NCBI GenBank assembly: GCA_030248215.1 | Contig: JASANG010001247.1 | Coordinates: 236,685-300,684 of the forward strand | DNA: 64,000 bases | Reading direction: 5' to 3' | Source of the DNA: Enoplolaimus lenunculus | Taxonomy: Eukaryota; Nematoda; Enoplea; Enoplida; Thoracostomopsidae | Shown: positions 1 through 11,615 of the stretch, piece by piece | Layout of the letters: each line of letters opens with the position of its first letter | How positions within the stretch are numbered: position 1 is the stretch's first letter | Position numbers and translations under genes: made by a program | The notes under the pieces: model-generated | The model's input: only the letters and a program-made list of their open reading frames with translations | Databases searched by the model: none | What the model was told of the DNA's origin: nothing

Positions 1-1374
1 CAGAGGCCACCTGTATCTTCTATCGCAACGCGTTTGTTGTGGTGTGCTACTGCGTTTCTCAGTGAGATTCGTAAAAATTAAGATTTCTCAAGACACGGTT
101 CAGAGTTTCCTAAACGTTTTAATTTTAGATGAGCAGAGGATATCCGGATATAAGAAAATACATGGATATGTAAATATCCGAAAGGAAACACATTCGGATG
201 CTTGGAATTGTATTTGTGCAACAAAGTTTACACCTTAAGTTTATCTTTTCATTGATGCCGATCCTTTAGTTGTGAACCAAATTGTTACCAAAAGCGTCAC
301 CAGAAGCTCAGTCGGGCTCTGAAATGATTTCTAAGCGTTTGGCACAAATTTTAAAACTTTGACAACTACTGGTCCACTGATTGCAATTAAAGTCAAAATA
401 TAAACTACAAGATATTTATGTTTGGAAATGGAAATAAATCGCTGCAAATCAACATACTACAGCACTAACACCAAAGTTAATAATTAGCATGTACCGGAAT
501 CTTCGCCTGGACGCACCTCTGTTTGACGATCAACAAGTGATTAATATTGAATAGATGAAAAATTTTAAAATTTTCTCAATAATGCAGCACTAGTTTGCTG
601 ATTGGCGTGTATACGACAGAAGGTAGTGGAACCTGAAAGTGTCTTCTCTCGAAATATACATATATAAAATTGCAAAGTCCTGCAGTTCTCTCCATCTGCC
701 GCATTTTCTCCAGCATTTTGACCAATTTTCCGCTCCAAAGTATTAAACACATCAAAGCAATCACCGGATTAGTACCCGTACCCAGTAGGGAGCTCTTGCT
801 CGCGCTCTCGTGGAGTCACTTGGACTGTTCCTACGAATATCATTCGTGATTGGACAGCCTTAAAGCCTTCAAAACTCGCCCATGGACTCGTGGGATTTAT
901 GAAGGCCAGTTACGATGTATCATAGACTTTGTGCAGTATGACAACTAGAAATTATTAGTAGAGAAGAAAAAAGATTTATAGGGTACCGAATATTGTCTCG
1001 TAACGTATAACTTTGGGTGATGTAAAAAAAGTTCGGGCTAGGGGAACGAAGATGTCCGTAAGAGGGACTGCGGTTCACCTCGCACTCCGCAGCTGCGGCG
1101 GCCCACACTGCATGACCCGGTCACAATTGGATGTTAAAATCAGTTCGGAGTCGCCTCGTACAGTATATTCGGCACTTTTTTCGCAGCTGATTGTTTTTTG
1201 GCTCCATTGCAAGCAGCGGCCATATTGGTGTTTATACCATAACATTGGCAAATCGTTAACAATGATTTAATAACGTAATACTAAAACTGGGAAAAAATCA
1301 GTTCGCATTGGTCCGGCGTGGCATACTTGCCTGGCTTTTGGAACACCAATGATTCTGTAACCGTCTCATACGGC
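1..1374. other. Gene-free stretch, no feature recognised
   Basis: Open frames here are short (under 90 codons) and most lack an ATG. The segment from about 1020 to 1170 is richer in GC than its surroundings. I see no splice-consistent exon, tRNA-like unit or terminal inverted repeat. The final part is probably the 3' flank of the minus-strand gene that follows. Confidence 0.4.
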
Positions 1375-2706
1375 TTATAATTGGATCGTAAAATCAGAAG
1401 GGTCTTCGTTCACAATTGATTCCTTTTTGGTTTGCTCCGTGGCCAATTTTAAGTTTTTAATAACAGCATCGTTACCTGCTGTCTCAAACGGCGTAGTCCC
1501 AAGTGATAGCTGCCCGGTATCGTTTGAAATGCTGCTTTTGAGTTGAGTCCAATTCGAAGTTAAATCTAACAGTTGAACTGGGGAAGCTGGATTGAGTTGA
1601 GCTGAGTGTGAATTTAGATTTGATTTAACGATGCTTTGTTGAGTTGAGCTCAATTGAGTTGAATCAGATGAATTCTTGTCGGTTTTTAGATAATGCTCCG
1701 GTTGAGTTGGACGACGAATTAAGTTGAGTTGAGATTGAGTTGTTTTTGAATCGAGTTGATTCAATGAAGCAGTTGAATTGCTTCCTTGAACTATCAATGC
1801 TGAGTTGAGTCGAGCTGAAGGTGAATTTGAATTAGTTTGAACGACGTTTTGATGACTTGAGTTTGTTTGCGATGGATCAAATGAGCTCATGTCGGTTTTT
1901 AAATTTTGCTCCAGTTGAGGTGAACGAAAAGTTGACTTGAGTTGGGTTTGATTTAAATTCGACTCAAGTTGATTCAATAGATCAGTTAAATCTCTCCTTT
2001 CATCTGGTGGCGTTGCGTTGGGTTGAGCTGAAGGTGAATTTATATTTTGAGGATAGAGCGAATTTGAATTTGATTGTACAGCGTTCTGTTCAGTTGAATT
2101 CATTCCCGTTGAACCAAATGAGTTAATTTCGGTTTTTGATGAGTTCTGGCCAAGTTGGGTTGGACGAGTTATTGAGTTGAGTAAAGTCGCAGGTTGAGTT
2201 GTGTTGTGTTGAATTTTAGCCGGTATTTGATTTGAACCAATCTCATTAACCTGTTTCAAGCAGCACTGATTGGTTATGGAGCCTGTTGCCAGGTTTGATT
2301 GAGATTCGTTAAGTATTTTCTCGTTGGATGAATGAGTTGTTTCGTCTAATGCCCGTTGATTTGGAAGATTTTCGTTTTTGCACGGCGGCGGTTTCCAATA
2401 CGGCATACAAAGTGTGCTGGGTCGCAGTTGAGTTGAATGAAATAAGCATACTTGACTCGGGTACGCTGGATCGAGTTGAGTTGAAATTGTAGAGCAAGAT
2501 GTTGATGAAAACGAAAGTTTACCATTGAGATTATATTTTTCTTGTTGCTGTTGTTGCTGTTTTTGCTTCGATTGCGATTGGTTTTGCTTCAAAGTTGCAC
2601 GCCGCCGTCGACGATAGCAGTCGTAGAAACATGCGATTGCAAGCAAAACAGTTACAATCGATAGAACCATTGCAGGAAATGCAGTTGTTTTGACGTCAAG
2701 TGACAT
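1375..2706 (-). CDS. Single-pass membrane protein with low-complexity Ser/Asn/Gln/Thr-rich tail
   Basis: This is a single-exon frame of 443 residues from the first real ATG at 2706; the frame stays open upstream only through a TTG codon. About 7 N-terminal residues precede one hydrophobic segment (roughly residues 10-30, around AMVLSIVTVLLAIACF). A five-arginine stop-transfer patch and a glutamine run follow, which suggests an extracellular N-terminus and a cytoplasmic tail. The tail is rich in Ser, Asn, Gln and Thr. It contains about three imperfect repeats of some 75-80 residues, with recurring blocks such as TQL, SNSNS and LNQL. At DNA level this appears as many scattered GTTGAGTTG words. 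I recognise no catalytic domain and no family. Membrane topology is inferred, and function is unknown. Composition this biased could also be a repeat-expanded frame, but 443 codons without a stop plus a clean membrane anchor favour a real gene. A possible ATTAAA poly(A) signal lies near 1267 on the minus strand. Confidence 0.6.
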   Translation of the reverse strand: MSLDVKTTAFPAMVLSIVTVLLAIACFYDCYRRRRRATLKQNQSQSKQKQQQQQQEKYNLNGKLSFSSTSCSTISTQLDPAYPSQVCLFHSTQLRPSTLCMPYWKPPPCKNENLPNQRALDETTHSSNEKILNESQSNLATGSITNQCCLKQVNEIGSNQIPAKIQHNTTQPATLLNSITRPTQLGQNSSKTEINSFGSTGMNSTEQNAVQSNSNSLYPQNINSPSAQPNATPPDERRDLTDLLNQLESNLNQTQLKSTFRSPQLEQNLKTDMSSFDPSQTNSSHQNVVQTNSNSPSARLNSALIVQGSNSTASLNQLDSKTTQSQLNLIRRPTQPEHYLKTDKNSSDSTQLSSTQQSIVKSNLNSHSAQLNPASPVQLLDLTSNWTQLKSSISNDTGQLSLGTTPFETAGNDAVIKNLKLATEQTKKESIVNEDPSDFTIQL

Positions 2707-2730
2707 ATTAAGAGTTGTAAAATAAAACAA

Positions 2731-3445
2731 AAAAAAAAGATTTTTGAAAACTTTAATTTGAAAGTAAAAATTTGTAAAATTTGAAAAAAATTGACACCGT
2801 TCGATCGCTTGATTATTGAGCGAAAAAATGTTCGAAACGACCCGTATCCACTAAATGTAAATATAAGTAGTAATTAATTAATATTTTATATAATATTAAA
2901 ATATTCTAAAATTCAATTGAACGTGAACCAAATACCTTCAGGTTCAGATGTTTACAGTTTACATATATGTTTTAAAACTCTATAATTGGAAAATACTCAG
3001 AAAGATTGTATAGAAAAAGGGGCCTTTATATTGTAACCTAATTTTCTTTCCATTGCTGCAGGAATCCATCAGTTCAGTTTACGAGCCTTGCTGTTTTAAT
3101 ATTGTATTTATATTGGTTATTAACATAGGGACGTGGTCTATACAGAATAGACACATCTTTTACCGGCATCTAAAATTGAATAAAACAGCGTGTAAAAGCA
3201 GTTAGAATGATTTTTAGTCCAGGAGCCGATTGTATCAATGAGTCTACAAGCCATCATAATCATGACAGACGATAGCAAACAAAAAATTCGTATTCCAACA
3301 ACGTTTCGTTTACTAGGAATTGTAAAAATTTAGATAATGCGTTAGTTCAAAAATTTAAATCATCATATTATTTTAAAAGTTGTTCTGTTTGTACAAAAAA
3401 GTAGATTGTACCAGTATAGGTAGGGTTTTCACAAATCTACTCAAA
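2731..3445. other. Intergenic AT-rich DNA
   Basis: This is the 5' flank of the minus-strand gene ending at 2706. There is no clear TATA box and no open frame of note. I see nothing else in it. Confidence 0.4.
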
Positions 3446-3881
3446 TACTGTAGTGATTCAAATAAGAGGGAGAAATGAGAGGGTGTCCCCATTTTGAACG
3501 CCAAACAATAGAAGTCCATATCCTTAATAGGAGTCCGTAAGCGGATTGAGTCCCTAAACCCTAATTAGAATCTATAAATGTTAAATGCTCCTAATTGTTG
3601 TGCATAAATAACTCCAGGGTCACATAAAGTTGAGTTTACAACTTTACAGCATGTATAAGTTTTGAAAGTACGTTTCTAAGTATAACCTTGCATTATCGCA
3701 TAAAGGTTTTAATATAAGACAAATAAACGTTTAATTCAATGGATAATTGTAGTACCGGATAAATCAGTAACGAAGGGTGGCGGAGCGTGGGATAAAATAA
3801 ATAACAATCCATAACCAAATAACAGGGGTACAATCTGGAGAGGCCAAATAAATATCAGTATCTTGTTTTATTCGGGTCACT
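3446..3881 (+). mobile_element. Non-autonomous DNA transposon, TA-flanked family, copy 1
   Basis: The sequence begins TA then CTGTAGTGA at 3448 and aligns along its length with 26199-26646. Shared blocks include AGGAGTCCGTA, GGAGTCC, CCTAAACCCTAATTA, TAAAGTTGAGTT and TGGAGAGGCCAAATAAATA. The right terminal repeat stops at TTATTCGGGTCACT, where an (ATA)n array takes over. No coding capacity is seen. The TA at the edge suggests a Tc1/mariner-like target preference, which is an inference. Confidence 0.8.
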
Positions 3882-3882
<1 letters not shown>

Positions 3883-3923
<41 letters not shown>

Positions 3924-3948
3924 TATTATTATTATTATTATTATTATA
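3883..3948. repeat. (ATA)n(ATT)n palindromic microsatellite
   Basis: About 13 ATA units run directly into about 9 ATT units, so the array is its own reverse complement and could form a long hairpin. It abuts the truncated right end of the transposon copy to its left. Confidence 0.95.
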
Positions 3949-6483
3949 GCAATTTTGCGTATTTTTTATATTTATAAAATCACTAGCGCTAACTTTATCC
4001 TTTATCACCAATTATATATTATGCGTGATTTGTTATTTTTTGCCCACAACAACACGGTATATATATACACTGTCATTGTTCACTAGGATAGTACTATTAA
4101 TATTGGTATGCATTCGCTAGCGCTAATAAAATTTTGAGATATTTAATGATTGAGGTGAGCTAAAATGATGAAATATATGCGCTTTTTTCTTTTAAAAATC
4201 TTTTCATTACGTTTAAAGCTACTATATAAAGCGTCCTAGAAGCCTGAAATTTTACAACAATGTAATTTTATTGTCGAGCTCTTGTCATTCGATTTTAGAT
4301 TATCGATATTTCTTAGCAAACTAGCGTGCAAGCTGCTAACATAGAGTATGATTTACCTAAATAAAATTTAGTGTGGTTGCTAATACTTAGCTGCTCTATA
4401 ACCAGACAATTATAATTATAAATATATTATTACTTATTATTTTTTATTATTTTTGTATTATTGTTATTAATATTACAATTCATAGAAACATTATATTTCT
4501 AATACATTTATTTATGTAATAAAACTGCAAACACCCGTGTACTTATAATTTTCAAGAGCGACCGAAACAAAGAAAGCAAAACATTTTTGTCACTCAAAAT
4601 TTGAGAAAAAGTTTAATAGCGTTCGCATGCTTGACTTATAAAACAGCGAAATGAATGTGGTATTAATTGTTTTTGTAATCTTGAGAGTTTTATACCCTAT
4701 TATATTAATATTAAAACTCATTTTATAAAAAAGCGTACAATTTGCCTTATTAAAATATAAAAAAACGTCCTTCCAGGTGCAAGTAAGGGCTGAGCTCGAG
4801 TTGCTATACGTGTCAATCATGCATTGAACTACAACAACCGTACATTTTGATACGTGACGTGTCCGACAAACAAACACTAAATATCAAAGGTCATTAAAAG
4901 TATAGAATAATCGTATTTGTTTTACGCCCCCGATATCCTCAAATGCGGGGAGCGAAGAGCTCATGTCAACCACGGGCTCACTCAGGAAATTTCAAAATAC
5001 AAAAATTTTTTAGCAGCAATCTTTTAATTTGTCTTTAAATAATAAAATTAAGTCTTTTTTGCTCACTTACCCGTAATTTATGTTTCACACGCATGATGTG
5101 TATGCCTAATTTCAAAATTATAAAAATGTGTTCGGCTAAAATATAGACTAAGATACGGTGCGAATACAGTATCAGCTCTGCATAGCAAAAATTTGGTCAA
5201 CAATTTTGTTCGATGCGTGGAAGCAACCAGAAATCTGGTTTGTGGTTGGCCAAATCCGTTGTAAATATGAAAATTTAGTCTAGCATAAAACTTCGAATTT
5301 CCTACGTCAACACATAATTGTTATCTTAAATCAATTTTTTTAAAAAGCCGCTGAACGTTCCATGGCACTGTTAATCGCTAAAATTTGCATAAACATAGAA
5401 CGCAATCAACTATAGATAAGCAATGTTGCTGCACCAAAGCTAACCAGGCCGGAAATTAATGTTTACTTTTATACGAAAGCAATTTTTAGACCTGCATTTT
5501 GCTACATTTTCAATAGTAAAGTAAAAATAGTTAATCTCAGACGTCAACTACTGGAGCAGCATTTGACAGAATTGCATGTATTCTTCCCGTAAGCGTAGGA
5601 CGTGCTGATTTGCATTTGACCTGCTTTACTTCTACGCCAATTTTGAGTCTTGAGCTGCAGGAGGACTTCAGTTTGAGAACCTATTGCTAATTGATGAGAT
5701 GAGAATATTAACCAGTGAGTCACACAATGCTTGTCATAATCCAGAGTATGAGGTCACCAAAAGCAAACAAATTTAGAAGCCATACAAAAAACGATGCCGG
5801 ACGGACGATTAATAACTGTGGGTGACATTAAAATTGTCAAAAAAGTGTTATATACATTTCTAACGGTCACAAGATATAGTAAGCTTAAATATTATACCTG
5901 GATTTAGCACCTAAAATACATATGCTTAATCAGTAATCCTGTAACAAAAAGTCACGCATCGGTAGCTTAAACCGTGTGGTTTTTACAGCCGAAAAACTTT
6001 GCTATTGTTGCGATTGTTTTTGAGTGCAATACATCAGTCATACAACAACTAGAATTTTGCATATGGTAACTCTGTTATGCCTTCATGAGTCGATAGCGAG
6101 CAGATTTTTAGACAACAGAACTAAACAATAACAAAATGTATTACAGCTATATTGCCAGCTCAGGCGTGGCATATAGTTGTAGTTGATGGAAAATTATTTT
6201 ATACTGAACATTTCAAGGCCTAAAATATCAATAAAACATTATAAAGAGCATATCAGGCGATTTAACATGTTTTGTAAGAGAACTTTCCAATATATTTCAA
6301 AATCCCTCGCGGGCAGATATTGCTCCAACTCGGTACCTTTCGAGCTACGCAGACGTTTGGATCGTTCCTGTCATGCTGCGTTCTTGTAACCTTTCTTCAA
6401 GTTTTGCTCATAAAACGCGAGCATAAAAGGAACACAAAAAATCTGTGACGTTCACAAACACAGTAAACGTTTTAGCGACCAAT
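3949..6483. other. AT-rich intergenic stretch
   Basis: Mostly unremarkable AT-rich DNA. A minus-strand 65-base segment (5071-5135) lies between good acceptor and donor sequences and is open in one phase-consistent frame. A 95-codon minus frame at 4590-4877 lies downstream, but the two do not join in phase. I see no supportable gene. Confidence 0.35.
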
Positions 6484-6702
6484 TTGGCAGTGGCGGATCC
6501 AGAAATTCCTGGTTGGCGGCGGATGTACATCTTGGTTGTTGCTAGAACGAAGAGGTCTTATGTTGGTTTCCTGTATTTTCAAAACATAACCATGAGTGCC
6601 GTTATAGCTTACGTAGCTTTTAACCCTGAAATGATTTACACTCGGCGGCCGGTGGATAGGGGATGGGTCCCCCAATCCCCCCTGGATCCGGCGTTGCCAA
6701 TT
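6484..6702. mobile_element. MITE-like element with GGCGGATCCAG ends
   Basis: The left end TTGGCAGTGGCGGATCCAG matches the reverse complement of the right end CTGGATCCGGCGTTGCCAA with few differences. The interior of about 219 bp has no coding capacity. The terminal style (CAGTGGCGGATCCAG) resembles non-autonomous hAT elements of invertebrates; the assignment is an inference. A clear 8-bp target duplication was not found. Confidence 0.65.
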
Positions 6703-6970
6703 TCACTTTTAACGAAGTTTAATTAAAAAATTGTATTTAGTTTTATAATTTCACAAAAAACAATTGTAAAATAATTGACTAGCAATCATCACTTTAAAAT
6801 CGGTTAATGCCAAGTCTGCGTCCTCCCATCCCCCCTGGATCCGCCCTTGCCAATTTCATTTTAAAGAAGTTTATTTACAACATTCTGTTTAGTTTTATAA
6901 TTTTACAAAAAACAATTGCAAAATAATTTACTAGCAATCATCACCTTAAATCGGTCAATACCAAGTCAAA
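6672..6970 (+). repeat. Two-copy tandem duplication, period about 153 bp
   Basis: A block starting ATCCCCCCTGGATCCG at 6675 recurs at 6828. Both copies continue through GTTTTATAATTT, ACAAAAAACAATTG and AGCAATCATCA. The duplicated unit includes the right end of the GGATCC element, so it arose after that insertion. Confidence 0.9.
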
Positions 6971-8875
6971 GCAAAAATACTCTATACAAACAGCATACCG
7001 GCGGCAACAATTTATTTTCATTTTCTAACACCATGTTTTAGCTGTAAAAAGCTAATTTTAACAGTGTCAGAAATCACAGCATCAAACAGAAACCAAAATC
7101 TAAACGCTATATAACGTTAAACTAAAATTTCAACTAAAATTTTTTAGCTATGTTGTTTTGTTCTATACCAAACCATTGACGCATTTCGCCCACACTTAAT
7201 ACGCGAACGTGCGAAAATTTCCGTTTCAAAAACACAACGTATTGAGATACAAGAAAAGCGCATTTTGACAGTTTTCACCCTTAAACTTTGAATCATCTGT
7301 TGAAAAGTTTTGTATGCGATTGTAAACAAAAACAACAGCCGAAGAAAAATAAACAAAACGAGCTTTTTATTTATTTTATTTATAACTGAAATATTTAACC
7401 AATTTATAGCAGTTGAAATGCATTTGAAAATGAAACAATTGCAAAGATGTACTTTCAGTTGTTGCCACCACAACGAATCAACGGCCAATCATAGTCCGGT
7501 AACTCGTTGACTGACAACTTGTAGCCCGTTTCGGTCTACGCTGACAACTTGTTGTCTTGGCATCTCGGTAACCCGACCTACTGAAGCCTAAACCAAGGGA
7601 CAAATAAACGAAAGCCATTGCGACAAATAGTTATGTCGATGAATTGTAGATACTAGTTGTCGGGCGACGAATCGATGTTATACCAGTTAGATAGCTCTGT
7701 TGAGTTCTAAATATTATTAATCTAGCATGGACCTCTTGTAACTTAATACTCCGCATCAGGGGCGTATCCAGAGTGGGAACTTAGGGATATGCACGTCAAT
7801 GATTTGGAGAAATTTCTTCAAATGTTTTCTAGGCGTATACTTGGAAGAGTCTGCTGTTTGAATTAGGGTTAAACATACGTTTAGCTTCTTGCTCGTCCGC
7901 TCGTTGCTCTCTTTTTTCGTTATATCTCGTAGTATAATGGTACGAACACGAACATTTATTGAAAGCAGGAAAGCCGTAAAAGGAACTGGAGACTCGGTTA
8001 GGTTTTTGGCCTTGAATGGCTCACGGCAAACCGGGTACAATGAATGATACCGCACGATGCTGACTCTCATACTCACGGTGACGGCCACACAAGTATAGCG
8101 CAGCAAACCAAAATCCTGTCCACTCCCAGGCCCCACATCCAGACTTAGGCTTTTTTAGATCTACCTAAGCGTGGCTGTTATAACCTGCCAAATGAGGACA
8201 AGTTTGTGGTCGGCTTAATTTCACAATTCAAAACTCAATTAGAAATCCAGGATATCTTGGTGAGAATAGGATAAATCTGCAATTAAGTTCATTTTCTGCA
8301 GTGTTTTTAGAATTTATATTAAATAAGTTCAAAATATAAAGTACTTCTTTGCGAAAAAAATACTTTGGATCCGACTTAATAATTCAGTTTAAATTTACTC
8401 GTCTTGAGAAAAGTCAGTTCAATTTGAAACATCGAATTGCTGTTGAACTTCAATTTTTTATTTGCTTAAGATGCCCACGTGAAACCTTCATATGTTTTCC
8501 AAACACCATCCAATGCATACAACTTTTTGTAAACACCACAGAGTGCAGTAACTGTCAAGATAGGAACTAGGACTTCAGACCTTTTTGCTTGGCCTTTGGA
8601 AATAAGGCCGAATCTAGAATGAAGTGTATTGATCGGCGGATCATCCCACGGGTTTTACTAAATATTAATATAATTTAAATAGTGGCTATCCTTAAATTGC
8701 GTGTGGCAACTGGCTCGCTTCGCTCACAAGTTTTTCGTTCTTCATTGTTTCACCTCACAGACTTGTACTACATGCTTTGAAAAACTCGCTGAGAAACATT
8801 GATGTCAGAACTAGGTGTTATACCTGTCCCAAACGACCGAGCCTCGGGTGGAAGTTTGTCACTCTTATGGCCATT
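6971..8875. other. Intergenic repeats, no gene recognised
   Basis: The stretch holds a palindromic ACAACTTGT-type minisatellite fragment at about 7500-7680. A segment at about 7756-8150 is bounded by GGGGCGTATCCAGA and its inverted counterpart (CATCCAGAC), which looks like another element of the GGATCC-ended type. The 126-codon minus frame inside it has no recognisable domain. Confidence 0.4.
7500..7680. repeat. Degenerate GACAACTTGT minisatellite fragment, copy 1
   Basis: Several imperfect GACAACTTGT and TTGTCGGGCGACGAAT words occur here. The segment TTGTCGGGCGACGAATCGA is the inverse of part of the array at 58.76 kb, so both are copies of one dispersed unit. Confidence 0.55.
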
Positions 8876-8883
8876 GTAAAGAA

Positions 8884-9068
8884 GATAGGCGGAACAGCAT
8901 TATAAGCATATTCCTAAGCCTAAGCCTAAGCCTAAGCCTAAGCGTAGGAATGAGCATATTTGTAAGCCTAAGCCTATTCCTAAGCCAAGCAAAAAGTAGT
9001 CTAAAGCTTAAAGCTTACTCTATTCTAGTCCCACGAAAAACATTCCGCCCCTGACCTTTGCATGGGCC
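8884..9068 (+). repeat. Dispersed element carrying a TTAGGC telomere-hexamer array, copy 1
   Basis: Five perfect tandem CCTAAG units lie at 8913-8942, that is TTAGGC on the minus strand. Degenerate units follow (GTAAGCCTAAGCCTATTCC), then a conserved tail: TAGTCTAAAGCTTAAAG, a CTATT-AGTCCC block, and CCGCCCCTGACCTTTGCATG. The tail recurs at 12.1, 25.1, 36.7, 60.9 and 63.8 kb. The flank GCGTAGGAATGAGC is shared with the copy at 63.7 kb. TTAGGC is the nematode telomere repeat (established). That the array belongs to a dispersed element and is not a chromosome end follows from the shared tail. Confidence 0.8.
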
Positions 9069-9576
9069 ACTCATATAGCATGCGTGTCGCATACACGCAA
9101 AAGAGTATTTCGGAATTTGTTCAGAAAAGTATTTTCTGCATCAAATATGAAAAGTTTTTCGGATATTTCAGACAATTATTCTAAAAATAACTGGAAAACG
9201 TTTATTTTCATACTTTATTTCCGAACTTCCTAAATATGAGAAATATTATTTTGAGTGTAGCAGCTTTAAAACAAAATATCGATGACTGTTTTGTGCTTCT
9301 TTCGGATATGAAATTTTAGGTCGGTTTCAACGTTTCGGTCTGATAGTCAAGGCTGCGGGTCCTACAAGTGATACAAAATTAAATTCAGTCATGTAATGAA
9401 TGCGACCAGAGCTTCTAAAATCAACAGCATATCTCACTATACACAAATTATGTTTGACATTTGTTCTATATATTTGTTACTCAATTGTCAAGTCAATTCC
9501 ATATGTTGCGATAATAATGTTGGTACTATTAACAGTCTGCAGGACCCATGTTTGAAGTTTTGCTAAAAGTGAATAC

Positions 9577-9646
9577 CCCCGCCTGGAATAGAACCTCGGC
9601 CTTCTGGCGCTCAAGCCAAGCATGCTAACACTACACTACGCGATCA
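9577..9646 (-). repeat. tRNA-derived SINE-like unit
   Basis: On the minus strand a D-arm-like TAGTGTAGTGTTAGC is followed about 40 bases later by a B-box-like GGTTCTATTCC. The acceptor ends do not pair, so a working tRNA is unlikely. Confidence 0.5.
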
Positions 9647-9842
9647 TTGCAACAACTTCTTATACCGGTATATGTGCACAGGCATTGGCAACATTTGCTT
9701 TACATACTCTTATGTGCATATATACCGACAAATAAATTTCTATTGCTTAAGCAAACATGTGACATTTTTGTACCGGCATCAAAGTTTACTCGTCTGAAAA
9801 CGTATCAGTATATCACAAAACTGTTATCAAATTGGCCCGTGT

Positions 9843-9999
9843 AAAGATCTGGGCGGACCGTTGTTTCGCGGATCTGCCCTAGAGTAAGTTTAAGCTTTAG
9901 ACTAATTTTTTTGCTCTGGCTTTGGTTTAGGCTGATGCTTAATACGCTTAGGTATAGACATATGCGTACGCTTAGCGTTAGGCTCAGGAAGTTGTTTAT
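9843..9999 (-). repeat. TTAGGC-element copy 2
   Basis: The conserved tail (GAGTAAGTTTAAGCTTTAG, ACTAATTTTTTTGC) appears in reverse orientation to the 8.9-kb copy. Degenerate TTAGG-type hexamers follow (GGTTTAGGC, CGCTTAGG, GCGTTAGGC). Confidence 0.65.
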
Positions 10000-11180
10000 A
10001 ATATACATTGATCATTAAATCTATAAAACAATAGCTACAAGTGAACCTCTAAATATATTACTGTTACTGCTAGTCTGCGCCGCGTCAGCGTTGCACAAAA
10101 CAACCATTTGCGAAGAAAACCCTAAAACCCTAGCAGGCTTTAATCTTGAAAGCTCAAAACACCAACTGCACTTGAAGCTATTCCTCCCACACCGAAAAAA
10201 CATTTATAGCCGCGTAATTTTAAACAATTTTAACTCTTATAGTCGCAAGACTAAATTTTACAAATCTGCAAAAGGATTTTAAAATATAAATTTAATTTTT
10301 GTAACAGACTGAAGAATATAAAAAAATATCAAGTATCCGCAGATTATTTTAAGACGCGTTAAGCTTTTTGTCAAATTGTGTCAAGTGTGTCTCGTATGCA
10401 ACAAGACGTTCCTGGGTGTATACAAAACAAAGGATAAAAAAGAATTTATATCACCTCATTAACTTTCTAAAGAAACGACAAAAATTAGTTAGTGGATTTG
10501 TGATAAACGGTAATAGCTTCAAAGTTAAAAATTACATTGCACGACAGTATACCCTAGCGAAATGAAATCTCGGCGATGCCCTTGACGACGTTGAAGAGCG
10601 CATGTTAGAAACAATAATACGGGGGCAGTTTAAAAATGTTTAAGTAGTTCCGATTTTTATAATGTTGCCATTCAATATGACAAGTGCTATATTTACCTGG
10701 AAGATACTCGATATATATTAATAAACATTACAGAACTAAAATTGTTTAAAATGTTTCACTAAACAAACTGTAATTCGTATGTCGTACGACGGATTGACGA
10801 AGACAATCTTAAAATTGTCAAAGCTTTCTAGTTTTCTGAAGTGTGGCTAAATTTGTGCACTTTTTGATACTTTTATGCTTTGAATCTGACAAGTCAGCTG
10901 TAACTGTTTCGAACAAAAAACTTAACACGAAACGCTATGCTGCGACAAAATATTTCGCCAATTTTGAGGTATTACGCCAACATTTGCTAAATTACAACGG
11001 TACGCCATTAAAAAGATTATTTAGAAACGGCGCATTCCGTTGAGTTCAGCCAGTTCGCGTATCCACTCAAAATACCCAATTTTTGCAAAGAATTTTCACC
11101 ATTTAAAGCAAAACATTTTTGCGACTCAGCTACCGCATATTTTTGAAACCCAAGAAAGCATAAGGATTGATGTTTGTTAG
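10000..11180. other. Intergenic, nothing recognised
   Basis: Several 60-66 codon frames occur on both strands, but none has a recognisable domain or phase-consistent splice sites. Confidence 0.35.
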
Positions 11181-11615
11181 CAGGGTGCAACCGGAGTTAC
11201 AGTTTACCAGGATGTAAACGGGCAGTAAACGTAACAAAAACGGAAACGGAAAAGAATAGCGATCGAAATAACGGGAACGGGGACATAAAACGGATGTTGA
11301 AGTATAAAAATTACTAAAATGTTTTATTTTTTGCCAACACAGCAGAGGCCTGCATATATTCAAATGTTTTAAAAAATTCAAAAGAAAAAATAGCGGATGC
11401 ATCGAAAATTTTAAGATATTTGATGAATTTCATAATTTTTATTTCATTTCAAAAAATTCAAGCATATCTACAACGAGTAACTGCGAGATATATATACGTA
11501 ATTTATAACTAATTTGGAGCACAGAAATAACAGAATTTCCGTTATTTCTATAGCGGAAACGGAAACGGAAACTGACACCGATTTTTACCGGAAACGGATA
11601 TTCGGTTACACCCTG
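11181..11615 (+). mobile_element. CAGGGTG-ended non-autonomous element, copy 1
   Basis: The left end CAGGGTGCAACCGGA matches the inverse of the right end TTCGGTTACACCCTG. Inner sub-terminal parts are rich in ACGGAAACGG-type words. The central part aligns in inverted orientation with 34492-34894 (GCGGATGCATCGAAA, GATGAATTTCATA, ATAACAGAATTTCCG). CAGGG ends suggest a hAT relative, by inference. No coding capacity. Confidence 0.8.

Noticed and set aside
5071-5135. Minus-strand exon between good splice sites
   Set aside because: It is open in one frame but has only 21 codons, and neither neighbour joins in phase.
7756-8136. 126-codon minus-strand frame
   Set aside because: It begins and ends inside a GGATCC-type repeat, has no domain, and its termini coincide with the repeat ends.
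8884-9068. Chromosome end (true telomere)
   Set aside because: Only five perfect units occur, embedded in a dispersed element with unique DNA on both sides.
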